A stretch of 8,830 nucleotides of DNA from CALLQB01 sp036479275 (GTDB taxonomy: Bacteria > Actinomycetota > Acidimicrobiia > Acidimicrobiales > SHLQ01): positions 1 to 8,830 of the forward strand of contig CBERPN010000178.1 of NCBI GenBank assembly GCA_965524675.1, in the 5' to 3' direction. The translations under genes and the position numbers were made by a program. Below, one piece after another: positions 1 through 6,039 of this stretch. How positions within the stretch are numbered: position 1 is the stretch's first letter; the number at the start of each line of letters is the position of its first letter. Under the pieces are notes generated by a model. It made no database searches. It was not told where the DNA came from and saw only the letters and a list, made by a program, of their open reading frames with translations.

Positions 1-1
1 T

Positions 2-475
2 CTTGGGTTAGCGGTGCATCCGGCGGTGTTCGTTGTGGGCATTGTCATACTGGCGATCGTCGCGTTCGAGTGGACTATGGAAGCGTGGGCCGACCGGGCG
101 ACAGGCGATCGTGTTGCCAACCGCGAGCTGCGCGACCGAGTCATGGGGCCTATCGAATTGCCCGCGATGGCCATTATCGGGGTCGGCATGGTGGCGATTG
201 CAATCTCTCGAATCCTGCTGGCGGTATCGGCTGTGGGAGCAGTTGTTGTTGCCTCGGTTGTTGCGGTCACCATCTTCGCTGTGGCCACATTCATAGCTAT
301 CGGGCCACCGCTAGGCAAGCGGGTGGTCGGGGCGATCGTCGGCGTCGGGCTCGTCTCGATCTTCGCCGCTGGCATCGTGTCGGCTGCGATCGGCGAGCGC
401 GAATTCGAACGCCATGGCGGCGACGAGGGCCATAGCGACGAAGAGGGTCATGCGATCTTGGAGATAGGCGCATGA
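2..475 (+). CDS. Small multi-pass membrane protein of unknown function, cox-operon leader (5' end probably outside window)
   Basis: I do not recognise a named family. The reading frame is open from base 2 with no upstream stop. The first usable start inside the window is GTG at 14 (153 residues), which has no Shine-Dalgarno sequence, so the true start probably lies to the left. From GTG the protein shows about four hydrophobic segments (residues 3-20, 49-71, 75-97, 103-127). Between the first two is a polar charged loop (about 24-45, including WADRATGDR), and the protein ends in a His/acid-rich tail (HGGDEGHSDEEGH, 134-146). Its stop codon overlaps the ctaC start as ATGA, indicating translational coupling and a role linked to the oxidase, such as an accessory subunit, assembly helper or metal handling. 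That role is inferred from position only. The tail could bind metal ions but no defined site is visible. Confidence 0.75.
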   Translation, partial: LGLAVHPAVFVVGIVILAIVAFEWTMEAWADRATGDRVANRELRDRVMGPIELPAMAIIGVGMVAIAISRILLAVSAVGAVVVASVVAVTIFAVATFIAIGPPLGKRVVGAIVGVGLVSIFAAGIVSAAIGEREFERHGGDEGHSDEEGHAILEIGA

Positions 476-1833
476 TCAGCAATTCTCAAAGAAACGATAT
501 TGCTGACCGCGCGGGCTTGGCGGAAGCTTTGCCACCGCACCACACTCCCCTAATGCGCCGAGTTAAAGCCCGCATTCTGTTGCCGCTAGTGGCGATCTTG
601 ATACTGCTGACCGGTTGTGCTGGCGACGCCGAACTCGACACCTTAGAACCCCAGGGTCCGAGCGCCCGCGAGATCGATGGCTTGCTCAACCCGGTTCTAT
701 GGGTTTCGCTGGTGGTGTTCACCCTCGTGATGGGCGCAACCCTCTTCGCCGTAGCGAAGGGCCGTGTAAAAGGCGAGTACGAAGAGGGCGACTGGCCCGA
801 GCAGATTCACGGCAACGACAAACTAGAAGTTGCCTGGACAATCGTTCCGGCGTTGATAGTCGGTGGCATCGGAATCTGGACATTGGTCACGCTCTTTGGG
901 CTCTATGACGTCGAGGCAAATGCCTATGCGGTGAGCGTCGATGGCGAAACCGTGCAATGGGAACCCCATGTGGTCGTCGTTGGTCACCAGTGGTGGTGGG
1001 AGTATCGCTACTACTTCGATGGCTTTGATGCCGATGCGTTTTTGAAAGAGGGCCACGCCAATCCGGCGAAGCAACTTCCCGAGGCCGACATTGTTACTTC
1101 AGGGCAGATGGTAATTCCCGCTGGTCAAGAGATCGAGTTGTCGATAACCAGCCGGGATGTAATTCACTCGCACTGGATTCCTGCACTCAATGGCAAACGC
1201 GACGCTGTTCCTGGGCGAATCTCACCTTGGGAACTCGAGGCCGATGAGCAGGGCTATTTCTTTGGCCAATGCACAGAGTTCTGCGGCTTGTCTCACTCAC
1301 GAATGCGAATGCAGACCATCGCGATGACCGATTCCGACTTTCAATCATGGGTCGATCAACAGCTACAGCCAGCCAGTCTCGAAGCCGACGACGCAGAGTT
1401 CCTGGCGGCGCTCGCTGGCGGTGAATCACCGCAAGCATCATCTGCGGTGCAACGCGGGCTTGCCAATATTCGCAACCTTTGCTCTGCCTGTCACCTGGTA
1501 GAAGGCGTGAACGACGACGTATGGAGCAAGGACGGCGTCGAGATCAGCCTTGCATCAGGTGCCGCCCCAAATCTCACGCACTTCGCGAGCCGCACAACCT
1601 TCGCTGGCGCGATCTTCAATACTTACAACGAGGATGGATCCCTCAACCGCAACAAGCTGGAGTCATGGCTTCGTGATCCGGCGGCTCTAAAGGCCAACGA
1701 CGCCGACAATCGTCAGGGCATGCCCAACCTCGGCCTCAGCGAAGATCAGATCGACGATTTGGTCGCCGCGCTTGAAAGTCTCGGCCCCAAACCAGCTCAA
1801 TGGATAATCGAAGCGACGGTCGACATCGAATGA
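472..1833 (+). CDS. ctaC: Cytochrome c oxidase subunit II with fused cytochrome c domain, caa3 type (CtaC/CoxB)
   Basis: This subunit accepts electrons and passes them through a dinuclear CuA centre to subunit I. The N-terminus is a lipoprotein signal: basic RRVKAR, a hydrophobic run and lipobox LLTGC (Cys49). Two transmembrane helices follow (about 71-95 and 118-145). The CuA domain carries the aromatic VGHQWWWEYRY motif (170-180) and all CuA ligands: His232 in VIHSHW, then Cys267, Glu269, Cys271, His275 and Met278 in CTEFCGLSHSRM. A C-terminal class I cytochrome c domain (about 323-437) has the heme motif CSACH (337-341) and a likely axial Met417 in GMPNLGL. The fusion defines the caa3 type. 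The start at 472 has a GGAG about 8 nt upstream and overlaps the previous stop. An in-frame ATG at 553 would give a more typical 21-residue lipoprotein signal but lacks a ribosome site. Confidence 0.96.
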   Translation: MISNSQRNDIADRAGLAEALPPHHTPLMRRVKARILLPLVAILILLTGCAGDAELDTLEPQGPSAREIDGLLNPVLWVSLVVFTLVMGATLFAVAKGRVKGEYEEGDWPEQIHGNDKLEVAWTIVPALIVGGIGIWTLVTLFGLYDVEANAYAVSVDGETVQWEPHVVVVGHQWWWEYRYYFDGFDADAFLKEGHANPAKQLPEADIVTSGQMVIPAGQEIELSITSRDVIHSHWIPALNGKRDAVPGRISPWELEADEQGYFFGQCTEFCGLSHSRMRMQTIAMTDSDFQSWVDQQLQPASLEADDAEFLAALAGGESPQASSAVQRGLANIRNLCSACHLVEGVNDDVWSKDGVEISLASGAAPNLTHFASRTTFAGAIFNTYNEDGSLNRNKLESWLRDPAALKANDADNRQGMPNLGLSEDQIDDLVAALESLGPKPAQWIIEATVDIE

Positions 1834-1906
1834 TGCGTTCTTTCGCCGTAAAACCTGCAACTTCGTCAATGCTCGCAATCCCCCTTAACGCCTCCGGAGA
1901 CCTCTG

Positions 1907-3940
1907 ATGGCTATCATCGAGAACCCGCTCGAACTCGAACCCGCCGATGTCGCTAAAGTTGTCGAGAGGCCGCTCGGGATTCTTACTCGACCCTCGGGTG
2001 ACACTGGTTGGAAGAGCTGGCTCTTCACTATCGACCACAAGCGAATCGGCATTATGTATGGCGGGTTCGCACTGCTGTTCTTTGCAATCGGTGGCCTCGA
2101 AGCACTCGCCATCCGGCTTCAGCTGGCGGTTCCCAACGGCAAGATTCTAAGCCCAGCGGTATACAACCAAGTATTCACCATGCACGGCATCACGATGCTC
2201 TTCTTGGTGGGGATCCCTCTCGGTGCCGCTTTTGGTAACTACCTGATTCCGATAATGATCGGGGCCCGCGACGTTGCTTTTCCGCGAATGAATGCGCTGA
2301 GTTTGTGGGTTTTCGTAGCGGGTGGAATCTTTCTAACATCGTCCACCTTCATTGGTGGCTGGTTCAAGAACGTTCCCGATGGTGGCTGGTTTAACTACGC
2401 TCCCAACGCTGGTTCGATGTTTTCGCCCAGCAAGGGAATCGACTTTTACGCCCTGGGTTTACAGATTCTTGGCATCGCATCGCTTGTTTCAGCGGTGAAC
2501 CTGATCGTCACAATCCTCAACATGCGCACCGAAGGAATGTCGCTCATGCGCATGCCCATCTTCGTATGGATGATGCTCGTAACACAGTTCTTGTTGCTGT
2601 TCGCAATGCCAGTCATCGCCGTTGCGTTGTTTCTCCTAACCTTCGACCGGCTCTTCGATGCCAACTTCTTCAACGTCGAAATGGGTGCCGACCCACTGCT
2701 GTGGCAGCACTTGTTCTGGATCTTTGGCCACCCCGAGGTCTATATCCTGATCCTTCCCAGCTTCGGAATCATCTCCGAGATAATTCCGGTCTTTAGCCGT
2801 AAGCCAATTTTCGGCTACCCGTTCATGGTTGCATCGGGTGTAACCATTGGTTTCTTGGGGTTCGGCGTATGGGCTCACCATATGTTCACTACCGGGATCG
2901 GTCCGATCTCGGTAGCCGCTTTCACGATGTCAACAATGTTCGTAGCCGTTCCCACTGGCGTGAAGGTCATCAACTGGCTGGCCACGATGATCGGTGGGCG
3001 AATTCGACTAACCACCGCCATGCTCTTCTCCGCTGGCGTCATGTCGATGTTTACTATCGGTGGACTCTCTGGCGTGACCCACGCGATGAGCCCTGCCGAT
3101 ACCCAGCAGCACGACACCTACTACATCGTCGCCCACTTCCACTACGTCATCTTCGGGGGCATCATCTTGGGCTTCTTTGGTGGGCTGTATTACTGGTGGC
3201 CAAAGATGTTCGGCTACAGGCTCAACGAAAGTTGGGGCAAGGCTTCATTCTGGACTCAAATTCTCGGGTTCAACCTCACCTTCGGCCCGATGCACATTCT
3301 TGGGCTCCAAGGTATGAGCCGCCGGATCGATACCTATGACCCTGGTTACGGGTTCGAGTTGTGGAACATGGTCAGCACGATCGGGGCATTTATTCTCGCC
3401 ACCGGCATTCTGATCACGCTCGCAAACTTTGTGTATTCGCTCTTCCAGGCAAAGAACCTTCCTCCCGTTGGGCCGGACCCTTGGGATGCTCGTGGGCTCG
3501 AATGGATGACTGCCTCGCCTACTCCGGTGCACAACTTCGACGAAGTGATCGTGGTCGAGTCGGTCGATCACTTCTGGCATCAGAAGTACGGAATCGAAGA
3601 CGACGGCACCGTGGTTCGGGTCGCAACCACCGAGGAGATTTGCCAGCCGGGAACCGCGACCGATGTGCACCTTCCATCGCCGTCGTACTGGCCAATCGTG
3701 CTCGCTTCGGGGTTGCCCTTCATCGGATATGGCCTCATCTACAACCTATGGCTATGCATTATTGGCGGCGTCCTAATTTTCGGAGCAGCCTTCGGGTGGG
3801 TACTAGAACCGCCTGACGATCCCGACGCTGGGCATGGTCATCACGATGATGGCGACGACGACGACGGACACGACACGAATGGTGACGACTCCGACGACTT
3901 GGTGACCGCTTCGGTCGGCGGGGAGGCCAACAATGGCTGA
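1907..3940 (+). CDS. ctaD: Cytochrome c oxidase subunit I, catalytic, with two extra C-terminal helices (CtaD/CoxA)
   Basis: This is the catalytic subunit that reduces oxygen to water and pumps protons. By homology to A-type oxidases, low-spin heme a is held by His93 (TMHGITMLF) and His412. CuB is held by His275 (GHPEVY), His324 and His325 (WAHHMF), with Tyr279 as the His-Tyr cross-link partner. Heme a3 is bound by His410 (VAHFHYV). D-channel residues Asp122, Asn111 and Asn129 (NYLIPIMIGARDVAFPRMN), Glu277 and K-channel Lys353 are present, giving type A1. At 677 residues it is about 100 longer than usual actinobacterial subunit I. The excess includes two more hydrophobic helices (about 594-612 and 614-632), matching the Bacillus caa3 layout where the first two subunit III helices belong to subunit I. 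The protein ends in an Asp/His-rich tail (637-664). GGAG at 1896-1899 precedes the ATG by 7 nt. The 73-bp gap after ctaC shows no clear promoter. Confidence 0.98.
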   Translation: MAIIENPLELEPADVAKVVERPLGILTRPSGDTGWKSWLFTIDHKRIGIMYGGFALLFFAIGGLEALAIRLQLAVPNGKILSPAVYNQVFTMHGITMLFLVGIPLGAAFGNYLIPIMIGARDVAFPRMNALSLWVFVAGGIFLTSSTFIGGWFKNVPDGGWFNYAPNAGSMFSPSKGIDFYALGLQILGIASLVSAVNLIVTILNMRTEGMSLMRMPIFVWMMLVTQFLLLFAMPVIAVALFLLTFDRLFDANFFNVEMGADPLLWQHLFWIFGHPEVYILILPSFGIISEIIPVFSRKPIFGYPFMVASGVTIGFLGFGVWAHHMFTTGIGPISVAAFTMSTMFVAVPTGVKVINWLATMIGGRIRLTTAMLFSAGVMSMFTIGGLSGVTHAMSPADTQQHDTYYIVAHFHYVIFGGIILGFFGGLYYWWPKMFGYRLNESWGKASFWTQILGFNLTFGPMHILGLQGMSRRIDTYDPGYGFELWNMVSTIGAFILATGILITLANFVYSLFQAKNLPPVGPDPWDARGLEWMTASPTPVHNFDEVIVVESVDHFWHQKYGIEDDGTVVRVATTEEICQPGTATDVHLPSPSYWPIVLASGLPFIGYGLIYNLWLCIIGGVLIFGAAFGWVLEPPDDPDAGHGHHDDGDDDDGHDTNGDDSDDLVTASVGGEANNG

Positions 3941-4550
3941 GGCATTGCTCGATCAGGCGGCCCACGAAACTGCCCACGTCGAACATAAGACAAATCATGG
4001 TGTCTCCAACAACAAACTCGCGATGTGGGTGTTCTTGGGTTCGGAATGCTTGCTATTTGGTGCGCTGATCTCCACCTATTTGCTGTACCGCCACAACACG
4101 CAGGCTGGCCCTGAACCAGGCCCCGAATTCTTCGATATCCCGTTTACCTCGGCATCGTCGTTCGTGCTCCTCATGAGTTCGCTAACCATGGTGCTGTCGC
4201 ACTCCGCCGCTGAGCGGGGCGATCAGAAACGGCTCAAGACCTGGCTAGCGGCAACGGCGTTACTCGGCTCGACCTTCATTGCCGGCCAGATTTACGAGTT
4301 CACCTCATTCGTCCGTGAAGGCCTCGGCTGGACAACAAGCCCATTTAGTTCGGCGTTCTACACGCTCACCGGTTTCCACGGAGTCCACGTCACGCTCGGA
4401 GTGGTGATGTTGCTGTCGCTGCTCGTCTCGGCGTTTAGAGGCCGAATGCACCCCGGCAACGCCGAAACTGTCGAGATCGTTGGCCTTTACTGGCACTTCG
4501 TCGACGTGGTTTGGGTATTTATCTTCACAGTCATCTACCTGGCGGCCTGA
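3933..4550 (+). CDS. ctaE: Cytochrome c oxidase subunit III, short five-helix form (CtaE/CoxC)
   Basis: This is the integral membrane subunit that stabilises the catalytic core. Five hydrophobic helices are visible (about 29-51, 71-90, 101-121, 138-168, 181-203) instead of the seven of mitochondrial-type subunit III, at 205 residues. Family hallmarks are WVFLGSECLLFGAL (32-45), the QIYEF segment (119-123), TGFHGVHV (146-153) and YWHFVDVVWVF near the end (186-196). The two missing helices are apparently those carried at the C-terminus of CtaD, so the two genes together make a complete set. The N-terminus is His-rich (HETAHVEHKTNH, 11-22). The start overlaps the end of ctaD by 8 bp and has a strong GGGAGG at 3921-3926, 6 nt upstream, inside ctaD. 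The overlap implies translational coupling. Confidence 0.97.
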   Translation: MAEALLDQAAHETAHVEHKTNHGVSNNKLAMWVFLGSECLLFGALISTYLLYRHNTQAGPEPGPEFFDIPFTSASSFVLLMSSLTMVLSHSAAERGDQKRLKTWLAATALLGSTFIAGQIYEFTSFVREGLGWTTSPFSSAFYTLTGFHGVHVTLGVVMLLSLLVSAFRGRMHPGNAETVEIVGLYWHFVDVVWVFIFTVIYLAA

Positions 4551-4553
4551 TAC

Positions 4554-4892
4554 ATGAGTAACGACACCATAGACACTGCTGCCGATACTGCCTCGGCTGC
4601 GGCCGAAGCCGATCACGAGCACATCGACGACAAGGGTTACGTCAAGATCTTTGTAATCTTGGCGATAATCACGGCGATTGAAGTCGTTTGGTCCTACGTC
4701 AACGTTGAAGCCGTCTTCATTCCGGTTCTCTTCGGGATGATGGTGGTCAAGTTCTTCCTTGTGACCGCATACTTCATGCACCTGAAGTTCGATATCAAAC
4801 TGTTCTATATCTTGTTCCTGTTTGGCCTGATCCTCGCCTCAGCAGTTTACCTAATCTTCCTGTCGGCATCACAGATCTGGCAGACCCTGTAA
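4554..4892 (+). CDS. ctaF: Cytochrome c oxidase subunit IV, bacterial COX4_pro family (CtaF/CoxD)
   Basis: This is a small accessory subunit of caa3-type and quinol-type oxidases. In this family it is thought to help assembly or stability of the CuB site rather than bind cofactors. The 112-residue protein has a polar Ala/Asp-rich N-terminus with a short His/acid cluster (DHEHIDDKGY, 20-29), then three hydrophobic helices (about 30-49, 53-74, 82-103). The diagnostic stretch is FFLVTAYFMHLKFD (67-80) between helices two and three, and Glu43 lies within the first helix. It starts three bases after the ctaE stop with only a weak GGCGG upstream, so it probably depends on coupling to ctaE translation. 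Length and helix number are normal for the family. Confidence 0.93.
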   Translation: MSNDTIDTAADTASAAAEADHEHIDDKGYVKIFVILAIITAIEVVWSYVNVEAVFIPVLFGMMVVKFFLVTAYFMHLKFDIKLFYILFLFGLILASAVYLIFLSASQIWQTL

Positions 4893-4931
4893 GTCGGTAA
4901 GCACCGGCCATCAACGAAGCTACCCCCAACC

Positions 4932-5918
4932 ATGACGATTGCAGCCGCCGTTAACTTCATCGAATGGCAACCGCACCCAGAGGTCTGGGCAATGCTCATC
5001 GCCATCGTTGCCCTCGGAGGATACGCGGTTCGAGTAATCGGCCCCAAGGTTGTCCCAGCACACGAAGAGATTGTTTCTACAAGGCACAAGCGAGCCTTCG
5101 CTGCTGCAGTGTTTCTTCTTTACGTGGCATCCGATTGGCCGATGCACGACATCGCCGAGGAATATCTTTACTCGGTCCACATGATTCAGCATCTGATCAT
5201 TTCTTTCGTCGTGCCGCCGCTGATCATGATGGCGATTCCTACCTGGCTAGCGCGGCTGGTAATAATCGACGGAGGCGTCACGTCGAAGGTCATTCAATGG
5301 TTGGCCAAGCCGGTTGTTGCAGGAGTAATTTTCAATGCTTTGGCGGCGCTGACCCATTGGACTGCGGTTGTCCGTCTTTCAATCGAGTCAGGTGGGTTTC
5401 ACTACATAATTCACCTGGCGATCTTTACCTCGGCCTTGCTGATGTGGTTGCCGGTAATTGGGCCATTGCCCGAGTTGCGGATGAGTGAGACGGGACGCCT
5501 CGTGTATCTGTTCTTGATGTCGGTTATCCCGACTCTGCCCGCCGCCTGGCTTACCTTTGCCGACGGAGTTGTCTACAAGGTTTACGACACGCCCGATCGG
5601 CTTTGGGGAATCAACGTCACCGACGATCAGCAGGCCGCAGGGTTCGTGATGAAGATTCTCGGCGGCTTCTATCTTTGGACCTGGATTGGGATCTTGTACT
5701 TCCGGTGGGCGAAAAAGTCCGACGATCGTCCGGGGCGCGGTTCTGCAAACGGTCGCCGACCCGAAGATAGGGCTCGAGCCGCGGCTGCCGAGAGAGCCGC
5801 CGCTCTCGTGCTCAATTCGTCTAGTGGCGGTGCACTCACCGAAACCGAACTCACCTTCGAGGATGTCCAGGCCGAGTTCGAAAGAAGCGGACCACCACCA
5901 GACCCCGAAACCCAATAG
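4932..5918 (+). CDS. ctaG: Cytochrome c oxidase assembly factor, caa3_CtaG family
   Basis: This is a polytopic membrane protein needed in Bacillus for active caa3 oxidase and generally linked to copper delivery or CuB assembly; it is distinct from the Cox11-type CtaG of proteobacteria. The sequence opens with EWQPHPEVW (11-19), typical of this family, then several hydrophobic helices. The family signature DWPMHDIAEEYLYSVHMIQH (68-87) supplies His72, His83 and His87, and His157 and His161 occur in a later helix; these are candidate metal ligands. A charged, Ala/Arg-rich, probably cytoplasmic tail follows the last helix (about 262-328) and looks poorly conserved. The ATG at 4932 has no convincing Shine-Dalgarno and follows a 39-bp gap after ctaF with no promoter seen. 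It is the last gene of the operon. Confidence 0.93.
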   Translation: MTIAAAVNFIEWQPHPEVWAMLIAIVALGGYAVRVIGPKVVPAHEEIVSTRHKRAFAAAVFLLYVASDWPMHDIAEEYLYSVHMIQHLIISFVVPPLIMMAIPTWLARLVIIDGGVTSKVIQWLAKPVVAGVIFNALAALTHWTAVVRLSIESGGFHYIIHLAIFTSALLMWLPVIGPLPELRMSETGRLVYLFLMSVIPTLPAAWLTFADGVVYKVYDTPDRLWGINVTDDQQAAGFVMKILGGFYLWTWIGILYFRWAKKSDDRPGRGSANGRRPEDRARAAAAERAAALVLNSSSGGALTETELTFEDVQAEFERSGPPPDPETQ

Positions 5919-5923
5919 CCCCC

Positions 5924-5972
5924 GAAATTACTGCCCGCAGCACCGCTAGGCGGTCATTACAACAGTAATTTC
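5924..5972. repeat. 49-bp intergenic palindromic repeat, copy 1
   Basis: An imperfect palindrome just after the ctaG stop. The outer arms GAAATTACTG (5924-5933) and CAGTAATTTC (5963-5972) are perfect 10-bp inverted repeats. Inside is a second stem, ACCGC (5942-5946) and GCGGT (5950-5954), around a 3-nt loop TAG. It matches copy 2 at 46 of 49 positions in the same orientation. It lies between convergent genes, where it could end transcription from both sides, but no T-run follows either arm, so it is not a standard intrinsic terminator. A dispersed REP-like element is an alternative. Confidence 0.85.
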
Positions 5973-5984
5973 AGGAGGCCGAGC

Positions 5985-6033
5985 GTAATTACTGTTCGCA
6001 GCACCGCTAGGCGGTCATTACAACAGTAATTTC
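5985..6033. repeat. 49-bp intergenic palindromic repeat, copy 2
   Basis: The second copy follows copy 1 after a 12-bp spacer (5973-5984), giving a 61-bp period. It differs at three positions: base 2 (A to T) and bases 11-12 (CC to TT). The first change breaks one pair of the outer stem. The CC to TT change adds two pairs, so the outer arms become GTAATTACTGTT and AACAGTAATTTC with one mismatch in 12. The inner ACCGC/GCGGT hairpin is unchanged. It ends 6 bp before the stop codon of the convergent RTX gene. Confidence 0.85.
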
Positions 6034-6039
6034 GGTTGG

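Noticed and set aside
4305..4781. Minus-strand open frame of 158 codons opposite ctaE/ctaF
   Set aside because: It lies entirely antisense to two well-supported oxidase genes, has no ribosome site I can see, and its translation is a polar shadow with no recognisable domain.
5388..5915. Minus-strand open frame of 175 codons opposite the 3' half of ctaG
   Set aside because: Antisense to a clear CtaG family protein; the composition is that of a reverse-frame shadow.
5924..6033. CRISPR array or integron attC sites
   Set aside because: Only two copies, a 12-bp spacer and no cas genes rule out CRISPR. The arms lack the GTTRRRY core of attC sites and no integrase is present.
5924..6033. Standard rho-independent terminators
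   Set aside because: The stems are AT-rich outside with a short GC core and no T-run on either strand, so a terminator role remains only a possibility.
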